Positions 46,377 through 59,496 of a stretch of DNA of 64,000 nt are shown piece after piece. Positions within the stretch are counted from its first letter, which is position 1. Each line of letters opens with the position of its first letter. The stretch is from Trissonchulus latispiculum (Eukaryota; Nematoda; Enoplea; Enoplida; Ironidae), in assembly GCA_030248195.1 (NCBI GenBank), contig JASAND010028452.1, forward strand, positions 1 through 64,000, written 5' to 3'. Position numbers and translations under genes: made by a program. Below the pieces are notes generated by a model. It did not search any database and was not told where the DNA came from. It saw nothing but the letters and a program-made list of their open reading frames with translations.

Positions 46377-47277
46377 CAAGCAAAGTGGCATGAATGGGTT
46401 GCCGCTGGCATTTTTCCTCTTATCAGGAGTCATATTTGAAACTGCGTACACTTAAGAGCTTTGGCTCTATTACAACTTTTTATCCACTGAACGAGAGCTT
46501 TCGAATGACACCCATATTGTGGAGTTTCGACAACGTCTATTTTTGACCCATTTTGACTGGTTTCGGCCTTTTTTGACCCCTTTCATTTCCCGTAGCTCAG
46601 TTTCTGTACATTTTGGTGCTTTGGCCCTATTACAACTTTTTATTTACTCAACGAGAGCTTTCGAATGATACCCGTATCGACCGGATCCGACAATTTTCAA
46701 TTTTGACCCATTTTGGCCGGTTTTGGCCATTTTTGACCCCTTTGGGGACCCGTAACTCATTTTCTGTACATTATGGTGCTTTGGCCCTATTACAACTTTT
46801 TATATACGCAACGAGAGCTTTCGAATGATACCGATATGAGTCCGATCAGAGAACTTTCAATTTTGAGCCATTTTGGCCGTTTTTGCCCATTTTTTGCCAT
46901 TTTTCGCCTCATAACTCAAAATGAGTGCATTTTCAGGCCTTGACCCAATTACAACTTTTTCTTTACTCGTCGAGAGCTTTCGAATGATACCAAAATTAGC
47001 TCATTTGAACAACTTTTTTATTTTACTCATTTTTACTCACGGGGGTGCTCCGGGAGCACCTCTGCTCCCCCGGGGCTCCCCGCGCTTCCGGGAGCAGTTC
47101 AAGTCAAGACCTTCAAAATGAGGTATCAACCACCTCTCTACCCCTTTCCAATCTCGAGATAGAGGGGGGGGACAAGAATCCGGAGAAGAAATAATAATAA
47201 ATAATAATAATAAATAATAAATAACGGACATACCCAAGTTAAAGGGTTGCCTTTTTGTTGAAAAAGCGGCAACCCAA
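46377..47277 (-). mobile_element. Array element 5: H1...T1, complete
   Basis: 901 bp; header GGGTTGCCGC, hairpin end GCGGCAACCC; type A core. Confidence 0.85.
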
Positions 47278-48320
47278 TAATAAATCCTACCGGCATCAAC
47301 GGGTTGTCGCGCATTTTCCTCTTATTCCTCTGTGCTTATATTGGCTCGGGCAAAAACTCAGTTTTGGAACATATTCAGATTTTGACCCTATCACAACTTT
47401 TTCCCTACTCGCTGAGAGCTTTAGCATAAGTATATACCATATTGACAACTTTTAGGACAATTTTTAAAATTCCGATTTTTCCGGAAATTACGGACTTTCC
47501 AATCTGCGGTCATAGATAGCTTTCGCCAGAAACATTTTCAGAAAATACGGTAATGATAAAAATTACTCAGCGCGACGAGCTCTTTCGTTTGAGTACCATA
47601 TTGAGTAGTTTTGAGCAAATTTTTCAAAATCCGGAATTTTCCGGATCGAATATCTCGAAATCCGTAAATTTTCCGGAAATTTCGATTCCAGTTTCGAAAT
47701 CAGCGTGGTCGAATTACCCTATGACCAACTTTTAAGCAAAATCCGAGACAAAAAAGTTTTAAGTCCAAAATCCGGGTTTTCGTGAATTCCCGGATTTTCA
47801 GTTTTTCGGCTATAACTTTCGTTAGACGCATTTCCGGAAAATGTCGCAAGAAGGAAAGTTGCCCAGCTCGACGAGCTCTTTCATTTGAGTACCATATCGA
47901 CTACTTTTGAAGAAACTTTTCAAAATCCGAAATTTTCCGGGGCGAATATCTCGAAATCCGTAAATTTTCCGGAAATTTCGATTTTAGTTTCGAAATCAGC
48001 ATGGTCGAATTACCCTATGACCAACTTTTGAGCGAAATCGGAGGCAAAAAATTTTTACGTTTCCCTTGGTCCCCCCTTACCATTTTTAAAAATTCCGGGA
48101 GCCGACATTCCCGGAATCCGGGAGGTATCGGGCTACCCGCACTTCCGGTACCACTTCACCCCACCCCCAACTGGTACTGATAATTTCAGCCCGATCGGTC
48201 CAGCCAATCTCGAGAAAAAGGGGGGGACAAGATTGTTTACCGATATAATAAATAAATAAATAAAGAAACTTTCCCATAACAAAGGGTTGTCTTTTTTTTA
48301 AAAAAATGCGACAACCCAAT
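47278..48320 (-). mobile_element. Array element 6: H4...T4, complete
   Basis: 1043 bp; header GGGTTGTCGC, hairpin end GCGACAACCC; type B core. Confidence 0.85.
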
Positions 48321-49298
48321 AATAAATCCTACCGGCATCAACGGGTTGTCGCGCATTTTCCTCTTATTCCTCTGTGCTTATATTGGCTCGGGCTAAAACT
48401 CAGTTTTAGAACATTTTCAGACTTTGACCCTATCACAACTTTTTCCCTACTCGCTGAGAGCTTTCGAATAAGTACCATATTGACAACTTTTAGGACAATT
48501 TTTAAAATTCCGGTTTTTTCCGGAAATTACGGATTTTCCAATCTGCGGTCATAGCTTTCGCCAGAAACATTTTCAGAAAATACGGTAATGATAAAAATTA
48601 CTCAGCGCGACGAGCTCTTTCGTTTGAGTACCATATTGACTAGTTTTGAGCAAATTTTTCAAAATCCGGAATTTTCCGGATCGAATATCTCGAAATCCGT
48701 AAATTTTCCGGAAATTTCGATTCCAGTTTCGAAATCAGCGTGGTCGAATTACCCTATAACCAACTTTTGAGTGAAATCGAAGACAAAAAATTTTTAAGTC
48801 CAAAATCCGGGTTTTCGTGAATTCCCGGATTTTCAGTTTTTCGGCTATAACTTTCGCTGGACGCATTTCCGGAAACTGTCGCAAGAAGGAAAGTTGTTCA
48901 GCTCGACGAGCTCTTTCATTTGAGTACCATATCGACTACTTTTGGAGAAATTTTTCAAAATCCGGAATTTTCCGGGGCGAATATCTCGAAATCCGTAAAT
49001 TTTCCGGAAATTTCAATTTCAGTTTCGAAATCAGCGTGGTCGAATTACCCTATGACCAACTTTTGAGCAAAATCGGGGACAAAAAATTTTTACGTTTCCC
49101 TTGGTCCCCCCTTATATACCATTTTTAAAAATTCCGGGAGCCGCCATTCCCGGAATCCGGGAGATATCGGGCTACCCCCACTTCCGGTACCACTTTAGGT
49201 CACCCTACAACTATGGTGAAAATTTCAGCCCGATCGGTCCAGCCAATCTCGAGAAAAAGGGGGGGGGGACAAGATTGTTTACCGATATAATAAATAAA
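48321..49298 (-). mobile_element. Array element 7: H4, type B core, hairpin displaced by an insertion
   Basis: Breaks inside its ATAAATAAA microsatellite at 49298. The missing T4 hairpin resumes at 50196 after element 8. Confidence 0.85.
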
Positions 49299-50195
49299 CA
49301 AGCAAATTGGCATGAACGGGTTGCCGCTGGCATTTTTCCTCTTATCAGGAGACATCTCAAGCTGTGTATATTTAGGAACGTTGGCTCTATTTCAATTTTA
49401 TTATCCACTCAGAGAGCTTTTGAATGATATTCATGCTGGACTGATACTAGACTGATACGAGAACTTTCAATTTTGACCAATTTTGGTAGATTTTGGCAAT
49501 TTTTGACCCTTTCGATGCTCCGTAACTCATTTTCTGTACATTTTGGTGCTTTGGCCCTATTACAACTTTTTATCTACGTAACGAGAGCTTTCCAATGATG
49601 CTCATATTGAACGGTTTCCGTTACTTTCAATTTTGACCCATTTTGGCAGGTTTTGGCCATTTTTGACCTTTTTGTGACCCCGTAACTAATTTGTTCTACA
49701 TTTTGGTGCTTTGACCCTATTACAACCTTTCATCTACTCAACGAGAGCTTTCGAATGACACCTATATCGACCGGATCCGACAATTTTCAATTTTGAGCCA
49801 TTTTGGCCGTTTTTGGCAATTTTTGACCATTTTTCGCCTCATAACTCAAAATAGGTACATTTTCAGGCCTTGACCCAATTACAACTTTTTCATTACTCGC
49901 CGAGAGCTTTCGAATGATACCAAAATTAGCTCATTTGGACAACTTTGTATTTTACTCATTTTTACTCACGGGGGTGCTCCGGGAGCACCTCTGCTCCCCC
50001 GGGGCTCCCCGCGCTTCCGGGAGCTGTTCAAGTCAAGACCTTCAAAATGAGGTATCAACCACCTCTCTACCCCTTTCCAATCAAAAGTTAGAGGGGGGGA
50101 CAAGAATCCGGAGAATAATAAATAATAATAATAAAGAAATAACGGACATACCCAAGTTAAAGGGTTGCCTTTTTGTTGAAAAAGCGGCAACCCAA
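49299..50195 (-). mobile_element. Array element 8: H1...T1, complete, nested in element 7
   Basis: 897 bp; almost identical to element 16 (54920-55815). Confidence 0.85.
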
Positions 50196-50258
50196 TAAAG
50201 AAACTTACCCATAACAAAGGGTTGTCTTTTTTTTTAAAAAATGCGACAACCCAATAAA
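50196..50258 (-). mobile_element. T4 hairpin completing element 7
   Basis: Carries GGGTTGTC...GCGACAACCC and continues the TAAAGAAAC microsatellite edge of element 7. Confidence 0.8.
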
Positions 50259-51077
50259 CAAGCAAAGTATCATGAATGGGTTGCCGCTGTAATTTTTCCT
50301 CTTATCAGGAGTCATATCTGAAGCTGCGTACATTTAAGAGCTTTGACTCTATTACAACTTTTTATCCTCTCAACGAGAGCTTTCGAATGATAGCCATATT
50401 GTGGATTTTCGACAATTTTTGATTTTGACCCATTTTGGCCGGTTTTGGTCATTTTTGACCCTTTGAGTCCCCGTAGCCAATTTTCTGTACATTATGGTGC
50501 TTTGGCCCTATTACAACTTTTTATCTACGCAACGAGAGCTTTCGAATGATACCAATATGGGTCCGATCTGAGAACTTTCAATTTTGAGCCATTTTGGCCG
50601 GTTTTGGCCATTTTTGACCCCTTTGAGGCTCCGTAACTCTTCTCCTGTACATTTTGGTGCTTTGGCCCTATTACAAAGTTTTATCTACACAATGAGAGCT
50701 TTCGAATGATACCCATATGAACCCAATTGGACAACTTTCAATTTTGAGCCATTTTGGCCGTTTTTGGCCATTTTTCACTATTTTTCGCCTCATAACTCAA
50801 AAGGAGTGCATTTTCAGGCCTTGACCCAATTACAACTTTTTCTTTACTCGTCGAGAGCTTTCGAATGATACCAAAATTAGTTCATTTGGACAACTTTTTT
50901 ATTTTACTCATTTTTACTCACGGGGGTGCTCCGGGAGCACCTCTGCACCCCCGGGGCTCCCCGCGCTTCCGGGAGCAGTTCAAGTCAAGACCTTCAAAAT
51001 GAGGTATCAACCACCTCTCTACCCCTTCCCAATCTCGAGATAGAGGGGGGGACAAGAATCCGGAGAATAATAATAAA
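50259..51077 (-). mobile_element. Array element 10: H1, type A core, open
   Basis: Nearly identical to element 18 (55878-56697). Confidence 0.8.
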
Positions 51078-51976
51078 CTAGCGAAGTAGCGAGAATGGGT
51101 TGCCGCGGCATTTTCCCTTTGGGGGGGACGGATTTCTTTCAGAAGAATGCAACAGTTTTTTGTCGTAACTTTCGCTGGACGCATTTCAGGAAAATGCCGC
51201 AAGCAGAAAACTTGTTCAGCCCGACGAGCTTTCATTTGAGTATCATATCGACCACTTTCGGAAAAATTTTTTCAAAATCCGAGTTTTTCGTGAATTTCCG
51301 GATTTTCCTTTTTTCGGCCGTAACTTTCGCCAGACGCATTTCCGGAAAATGTCTCAAGAAGGAATGTTGTTCAGCTCGACGAGCTCTTTCATTTGAGTAC
51401 CATATCGACCAATTTCGGAAAAATTTGTCAAAATCCGGTTTTTCGTGAATTTCCGGATTTTCCGTTTTTCGGCCATAACTTTCGCTAGACGCATTTCCGG
51501 AAAATGTCGCAAGAAGGAAAGTTGTTCAGCTCGACGAGCTCTTTCATTTGAGTACCATATCGACCACTTTTGGAGAAATTTTTCAAAATCCGGAATTTTC
51601 CGGGTCCAATATCTCGAAATCCGTAAATTTTCCGGAAATTTCGATTTCAGTTTCGAAATCAGCGCTATCGAATTGCCCTATGACCAACTTTTAAGCAAAA
51701 TCGGAGACAAAAAATTTTTACGTTTCCCTTGGTCCCCCCTTACCATTCCAAAAAATTCCGGGATTCGCCATTCCCGGAATCCGGGAAATATCGGACTGCC
51801 CGCACTTCAGTCAACACTTCACCCCACCCCCAACACCCCCTAAAAATTTCAGCCCAATCGGGCCACCCTAGCAAAAGTTAGAGGGGGGGGACAGGGGTGG
51901 TCACGAGATGAATAATAAATAAACGGACATACCCAGATGAAAGGGTTGCCTTTTTGTGTAAAAAGCGGCAACCCAA
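51078..51976 (-). mobile_element. Array element 11: H2...T2, complete; absent from the duplicate copy
   Basis: 899 bp; type B core. It is present between AACTAGCG repeats here but missing at the equivalent point (56696-56703) of the duplicated block. Confidence 0.9.
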
Positions 51977-52625
51977 CTAGCGCTACTGCAAGAATGTGTT
52001 GCCCACGACACATTCCATTGGGGTATAAACTTTGCTAGACACCTTTTAAGCTGTTTCTGTTCAGGAAATCTGTCCCAGGACTTAAAGAGCTTTCAATTAA
52101 GTACCATATTGCCCGTGTTTCAACGAATTTTTGAAAATCCGGTTTTTTCCGGAAATTCCGGATTTTCCAGTCTGCGGCCATAACTTTCGCTAGAAATATT
52201 TCCGGAAAATATTGTAATTATAAAAATCACCAGCTCGACGAGCTCTTTCATTTAAGTACCATATCGACCACTTTTGGAGAAATTTTTCAAAATCCAGAAT
52301 TTTCCGGGTCCAATATCTCGAAATCCGTAAATTTTCCGGAAATTTCGATTCCAGTTTCGAAATCAGCGTAGTCGAATTACCCTATGACCGACTTTTGAGC
52401 CAAATCAAACACAAACAATTTTTGACCAAATTTTGGATTTTTGAAATTTCGCCTTGGTCCCCCCTTACCAACCGAAAAAATCCGAATTTACAAAATCCGG
52501 AATTTCGGAACCATCTTGCTTCCGGGAGATGTCCTAGTCAAGGGCTTCAAAATAAGGTATCAACCACCCCTGTACCTCTTCTCAATCTCGAGATCTAGGG
52601 GGGGACAGACGGATAATAATAATAA
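51977..52625 (-). mobile_element. Array element 12: H3, type B core, open
   Basis: Header TGTGTTGCCCAC; nearly identical to element 19. Confidence 0.8.
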
Positions 52626-53129
52626 CTAGCGCTACTGCAAGAACGTGTTGCCCACGATAGGTTTTTCTGTTTATTTTTCTGCCATAACTTTCGCTAGACG
52701 CATTTTCAGAAATTGTTGCAAGAAGGAAAGTTGTTCAGCTCGACGAGCTCTTTCATTTGAGTACCATATCGACTACTTTTGGAGAAATTTTTCAAAATCC
52801 GGAATTTTCCGGGGCGAATATCTCGAAATCCGTAAATTTTCCGGAAATTTCAATTTCAGTTTCGAAATCAGCGTGGTCGAATTACCCTATGACCAACTTT
52901 TGAGCAAAATCGGGGACAAAAAATTTTTACGTTTCCCTTGGTCCCCCCTTACCATTTTTAAAAATTCCGGGAGCCGCCATTCCCGGAATCCGGGAGATAT
53001 CGGGCTACCCCCACTTCCGGTACCACTTTAGGTCACCCTACAACTATGGTGAAAATTTCAGCCCGATCGGTCCAGCCAATCTCGAGAAAAAGGGGGGGGA
53101 CAAGATTGTTTACCGATATAATAAATAAA
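52626..53129 (-). mobile_element. Array element 13: H3 variant, type B core, open
   Basis: The header has CGTGTTGCCCAC; shares its first ~110 bp with element 20, then diverges. Confidence 0.75.
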
Positions 53130-53953
53130 CTAGCGAAGTAGCGAGAATGGGTTGCCGCGGCATTTTCCGTTTATAGATGGCTATATCTCCCAAAAGAGGC
53201 ACCTTTGCGACCCAGTATAGTCTGATTCGTGTAGTCCGTATCGAGAGCTCTCAATAGAGTACCATATTGACCATGTTTAGAGTTGTTTAGATTTTTGGTC
53301 ATTTTGGCCGATTTTGACCATTTTTGACCCCTTTGAAGCTACGTAACTCAATTTTCGTACTTTTTGGCGGCTTGGCCCTATTACAACTTTTTATCTACCC
53401 AACGATCGCTTTCGAATGATACCCATATTAGGTGAATTCCGCTACTTTCAATTTTGAGCCATTTTGGCCGATTTTGACCATTTTTGACCCCTTTGAAGCT
53501 CCGTAACTCAATTTTCGTACATTTTAGCGGCTTGGCCCTATTACAACTTTTTATCTACTCAATGAGAGCTTTCGAATAAGCCCCATATTGGGTGGTTTCC
53601 GATACTTTCAATTTTGAACCATTTTGGTCGATTTTGACCATTTTTGACCTCTTTGAAGCTCCGTAACTCAATTTTCGTACATTTTGGCGGCTTGGCCCTA
53701 TTACAACTTTTTATCTACTCAACGAGAGCTTTCGAATGAGCCCCATATTGGGCGGTTTCCGATACTTTCAATTTTGACCATATGCAGCATCACCGTATCG
53801 AGTACTTTCGCATACCGCAAGGGGGGGAACCCCCCGCGCTTCAGTCAACTCTTCACCCCACCCCCTAACCCCCCTGAAAATTTCAGCCCAATCGGTCGAC
53901 CCTAGCAAAAGTTAGAGGGGGGGGACAGGGGGTGGTCACGAGAATAATAATAA
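53130..53953 (-). mobile_element. Array element 14: H2, type A core; hairpin displaced
   Basis: Closed by the T2 hairpin at 54862 after insertion of element 15. Confidence 0.8.
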
Positions 53954-54861
53954 CTAGCGAAGTAGCGAGAATGGGTTGCCGCGGCATTTTCCCTTAGGTT
54001 CCGGGTTTTCTTTCAGAAGAATGCAACAGTTTTTTGGTCGTAACTGTCGCTAGACGCATTTCCGAAAAATGCCGCAAGCAGAAAAGTTGTTCAGCTCGAC
54101 GAGCTCTTTCATTTGAGTATCATATCGACCACTTTCGGAAAACTTTTTCAAAATCCGGGTTTTCGGGAATTCCCGGATTTTCAGTTTTTCGGCTGTAACT
54201 TTCGCTAGACGCATTTCCGGAAAATGCCGCAAGAAAAAAAGTTGTTCAGCTCGACGAGCTCTTTCATTTGAGTATCATATCGACCACTTTCGGAAAAATG
54301 TTTCAAAATCCGGGTTTTCTTGAATTCCCGGATTTTCAGTTTTTCGGCTGTAACTTTCGCTAGACGCATTTCCGGAAAATGCCGCAAGAAAGAAAGTTGT
54401 TCAGCTCGACGAGCTCTTTCATTTGAGTATCATATCGACCACTTTCGGAAAAATTTTTCAAAATCCGGAATTTTCCGGGTCCAATATCTCGAAATCCGTA
54501 AAATTTCCGGAAATTTCGATTTCAGTTTCGAAATCAGCGTGGTCGAATTACCCTATGCCCAACTTTTGAGCAAAATCGGAGACAAAAAATTTTTACGTTT
54601 CCCTTGGTCCCCCCTTACCATTCTAAAAAATTCCGGGATTCGCCATTCCCGGAATCCGGGAAATATCGGACTGCCCGTGCTTCAGTCAACACTTCACCCC
54701 ACCCCCAACACCCCTGAAAAATTTCAGCCCAATCGGGCCACCCCAGCAAAAGTTAGAGGGGGGGGACAGGGGTGGTCACGAGATGAATAATAATAATAAT
54801 AAATAAACGGACATACCCAGATGAAAGGGTTGCCTTTTTTGTGTAAAAAGCGGCAACCCAA
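53954..54861 (-). mobile_element. Array element 15: H2...T2, complete, nested in element 14
   Basis: 908 bp; type B core with units at about 54048, 54206 and 54361 (period ~155). Confidence 0.85.
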
Positions 54862-54919
54862 TAAAGGGACATACCCAGATGAAAGGGTTGCCTTTTTTGT
54901 GGAAAAAGCGGCAACCCAA
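54862..54919 (-). mobile_element. T2 hairpin completing element 14
   Basis: CCCAGATGAAAGGG...GCGGCAACCC directly after another T2. Confidence 0.8.
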
Positions 54920-55815
54920 CAAGCAAATTGGCATGAACGGGTTGCCGCTGGCATTTTTCCTCTTATCAGGAGACATCTCAAGCTGTGTATATTTAGGAAC
55001 GTTGGCTCTATTTCAATTTTATTATCCACTCAGAGAGCTTTTGAATGATATTCATGCTGGACTGATACTAGACTGATACGAGAACTTTCAATTTTGACCA
55101 ATTTTGGTAGATTTTGGCAATTTTTGACCCTTTCGATGCTCCGTAACTCATTTTCTGTACATTTTGGTGCTTTGGCCCTATTACAACTTTTTATCTACGT
55201 AACGAGAGCTTTCCAATGATGCTCATATTGAACGGTTTCCGTTACTTTCAATTTTGACCCATTTTGGCAGGTTTTGGCCATTTTTGACCTTTTTGTGACC
55301 CCGTAACTCATTTGTTCTACATTTTGGTGCTTTGACCCTATTACAACCTTTCATCTACTCAACGAGAGCTTTCGAATGACACCTATATCGACCGGATCCG
55401 ACAATTTTCAATTTTGAGCCATTTTGGCCGTTTTTGGCAATTTTTGACCATTTTTCGCCTCATAACTCAAAATAGGTACATTTTCAGGCCTTGACCCAAT
55501 TACAACTTTTTCATTACTCGCCGAGAGCTTTCGAATGATACCAAAATTAGCTCATTTGGACAACTTTGTATTTTACTCATTTTTACTCACGGGGGTGCTC
55601 CGGGAGCACCTCTGCTCCCCGGGGCTCCCCGCGCTTCCGGGAGCTGTTCAAGTCAAGACCTTCAAAATGAGGTATCAACCACCTCTCTACCCCTTTCCAA
55701 TCAAAAGTTAGAGGGGGGGACAAGAATCCGGAGAATAATAAATAATAATAATAAAGAAATAACGGACATACCCAAGTTAAAGGGTTGCCTTTTTGTTGAA
55801 AAAGCGGCAACCCAA
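54920..55815 (-). mobile_element. Array element 16: H1...T1, complete (duplicate of element 8)
   Basis: 896 bp; start of the duplicated block. Confidence 0.85.
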
Positions 55816-55877
55816 TAAAGAAACTTACCCATAACAAAGGGTTGTCTTTTTTTTTAAAAATGCGACAACCCAATAAA
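55816..55877 (-). mobile_element. Orphan T4 hairpin (duplicate of 50196-50258)
   Basis: Its H4 partner (element 7) was not included in the duplication. Confidence 0.8.
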
Positions 55878-56697
55878 CAAGCAAAGTATCATGAATGGGT
55901 TGCCGCTGTAATTTTTCCTCTTATCAGGAGTCATATCTGAAGCTGCGTACATTTAAGAGCTTTGACTCTATTACAACTTTTTATCCTCTCAACGAGAGCT
56001 TTCGAATGATAGCCATATTGTGGATTTTCGACAATTTTTGATTTTGACCCATTTTGGCCGGTTTTGGTCATTTTTGACCCTTTGAGTCCCCGTAGCCAAT
56101 TTTCTGTACATTATGGTGCTTTGGCCCTATTACAACTTTTTATCTACGCAACGAGAGCTTTCGAATGATACCAATATGGGTCCGATCTGAGAACTTTCAA
56201 TTTTGAGCCATTTTGGCCGGTTTTGGCCATTTTTGACCCCTTTGAGGCTCCGTAACTCTTCTCCTGTACATTTTGGTGCTTTGGCCCTATTACAAAGTTT
56301 TATCTACACAATGAGAGCTTTCGAATGATACCCATATGAACCCAATTGGACAACTTTCAATTTTGAGCCATTTTGGCCGTTTTTGGCCATTTTTCACTAT
56401 TTTTCGCCTCATAACTCAAAAGGAGTGCATTTTCAGGCCTTGACCCAATTACAACTTTTTCTTTACTCGTCGAGAGCTTTCGAATGATACCAAAATTAGT
56501 TCATTTGGACAACTTTTTTATTTTACTCATTTTTACTCACGGGGGTGCTCCGGGAGCACCTCTGCACCCCCGGGGCTCCCCGCGCTTCCGGGAGCAGTTC
56601 AAGTCAAGACCTTCAAAATGAGGTATCAACCACCTCTCTACCCCTTCCCAATCTCGAGATAGAGGGGGGGGACAAGAATCCGGAGAATAATAATAAA
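55878..56697 (-). mobile_element. Array element 18: H1, type A core (duplicate of element 10), open
   Basis: Followed directly by H3 with no element-11 equivalent. Confidence 0.8.
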
Positions 56698-57347
56698 CTA
56701 GCGCTACTGCAAGAATGTGTTGCCCACGACACATTCCATTGGGGTATAAACTTTGCTAGACACCTTTTAAGCTGTTTCTGTTCAGGAAATCTGTCCCAGG
56801 ACTTAAAGAGCTTTCAATTAAGTACCATATTGCCCGTGTTTCAACGAATTTTTGAAAATCCGGTTTTTTCCGGAAATTCCGGATTTTCCAGTCTGCGGCC
56901 ATAACTTTCGCTAGAAATATTTCCGGAAAATATTGTAATTATAAAAATCACCAGCTCGACGAGCTCTTTCATTTAAGTACCATATCGACCACTTTTGGAG
57001 AAATTTTTCAAAATCCAGAATTTTCCGGGTCCAATATCTCGAAATCCGTAAATTTTCCGGAAATTTCGATTCCAGTTTCGAAATCAGCGTAGTCGAATTA
57101 CCCTATGACCGACTTTTGAGCCAAATCAAACACAAACAATTTTTGACCAAATTTTGGATTTTTGAAATTTCGCCTTGGTCCCCCCTTACCAACCGAAAAA
57201 ATCCGAATTTACAAAATCCGGAATTTCGGAACCATCTTGCTTCCGGGAGATGTCCTAGTCAAGGGCTTCAAAATAAGGTATCAACCACCCCTGTACCTCT
57301 TCTCAATCTCGAGATCTAGGGGGGGGACAGACGGATAATAATAATAA
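56698..57347 (-). mobile_element. Array element 19: H3, type B core (duplicate of element 12), open
   Basis: Nearly identical to 51977-52625. Confidence 0.8.
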
Positions 57348-57861
57348 CTAGCGCTACTGCAAGAACGTGTTGCCCACGATAGGTTTTTCTGTTTATTTTT
57401 CTGCCATAACTTTCGCTAGACGCATTTTCAGAAATTGTTGCAAGAAGGAAAGTTGCTCAGCTCGACGAACTCTTTCGTTTGAGCACCATATCGACCACTT
57501 TCTGAGAAATTTTTCAAAATCCGGAATTTTCCGGGTCGAATATCTCAAAATCCGTAAATTTTCCGGAAATTTCCATTTCAGTTTCGAAATCAGCGTGGTC
57601 GAGTTACCCTATGACCAACTTTGGAGCGAAATCGGAGACAAAAATTTTTGACCAAATTTTGGATTTTGAAATTTCGCCTTGGTCCCCCCTTACCAACCGA
57701 AAAATTCCGGGACTCGCCATTCCCGGAATCCGGAAGGTATCGGACTGCCCAACTGAGGATCCAACGTCCAAGTGAATATCTTCAAAATGAGGTATCAACC
57801 ACCCCTGTACCCCTTCCCAATCTCGAGATCTAGGGGGGGGACAGACGGATAATAATAATAA
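57348..57861 (-). mobile_element. Array element 20: H3 variant, type B core, open
   Basis: Identity with element 13 stops at about 57455. Confidence 0.75.
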
Positions 57862-58687
57862 CAAGCAAATTGGCATGAATGGGTTGCCGCTGGCATTTTT
57901 CCTCTTATCGAGGGACATAACTCAGCTTGCATGCAGTTAGCAGCTTTGTCTCTATTACAACTTTTTATCTACTCAACGAGAGCTTTCGAATGACACCGGT
58001 ATCGACCGGATCCGACAACTTTCAATTTTGAGCCATTTTGGCCGCTTTTGGCCATTTTTGACCCCTTTGAGGCCCCGTAAGTCAGTTTTTGTACATTTTA
58101 GTGCTTTGGCCCTATTACAACATTTTATCTACGCAACGAGAGCTTTCAAATGATACCCATATAAGCCCAATTGGACAACTTTCAATTTTGAGCCATTTTG
58201 GCCGTTTTTGGCCATTTTTGACCCCTTTCAGGCCCCGAAACTCCTTTTCTGTACATTTTGGTGCTTTGGCCCTGTTAAAACTTTTTATCTACGCAACGAG
58301 AGCTTTCGAATAATACCCATATGAGCCCAATTGGACAACTTTCAATTTTGAGCCATTTTGACCGTTTTTGGTCATTTTTGACCCTTTTTCGCCTCATAAC
58401 TCAAAATGGGTGCATTTTCAGGCCTTGACCCTATTACAACTTTTTCATTACTCGCCGAGAGCTTTCGAATGATACCAAAATTAGCTCATTTGGACAACTT
58501 TTTTATTTTACTCATTTTTACTCACGGGGGTGCTCCGGGAGCACCTCTGCACCCCCGGGGCTCCCCGCGCTTCCGGGAGCAGTTCAAGTCAAGACCTTCA
58601 AAATGAGGTATCAACCACCTCTCTACCCTTTCCAATCTCGAGATAGAGGGGGGGGACACATACGGCAAGAAATAATAATAATAATAA
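57862..58687 (-). mobile_element. Array element 21: H1, type A core, open
   Basis: Ends in AATAATAATAATAA, then the H3 header. Confidence 0.8.
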
Positions 58688-59496
58688 CTAGCGCTACTGC
58701 AAGAATGTGTTGCCCACAAATGGTTTTTCTGTTTATTTTTCTGCCATAACTTTCACCAGAAGCATTTCCGGAAAATACGGTAATGATGAAAATTACTCAG
58801 CACGACGAGCGCTTTCATTTGAGTACCATATCGACCACTTTCGGAAAAATTTTTCAAAATCCGGAATTTTCCGGATCGAATATCTCGAAATCCGGAAATT
58901 TTCCGGAAATTTCGATTTCAGTTTCGAAATCAGCGCGGTCGAGTTACCCTATGACCAACTTTTGAGCGAAATCGGAGACAAAAAATTTTTGGTCCAAAAT
59001 CCGGGTTTCCGTGAATTCCCGGATTTTCAGTTTTTCGGCCATAACTTTCGCTAGACGCATTTCCGGAAAATGTCGCAAGAAGGAAAGTTGTTCAGCTCGA
59101 CGAGCTCTTTCATTTGAGTACCATATCAACCACTTTTGAAGAAATTTTTCAAAATCCGGAATTTTCCGGGTCTAATATCTCGAAATCCGTAAATTTTCCG
59201 GCAATTTCGATTTCAGTTTCGAAATCAGCGTGGTCGAGTTACCCTATGACCAACTTTTGAGCGAAATCGGAGACAAAAAATTTTTGACCAAATTTTGGAT
59301 TTTGAAATTTCGCCTTGGTCCCCCCTTACCAACCGAAAAATTCCGGGATTCACCATTCCCGGAATCCGGAAGATATCGGAGCCATCTTGCTTCCCGGAGA
59401 TGTCCTAGTTAAGGGCTTCAAAATGAGGTATCAACCACCCCTGTACCCCTTCCCAATATCGAGATCTAGGGGGGGACAGACGGATAATAATAATAA
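58688..59496 (-). mobile_element. Array element 22: H3, type B core; hairpin displaced
   Basis: Closed by the T3 hairpin at 62319-62394. Confidence 0.8.
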
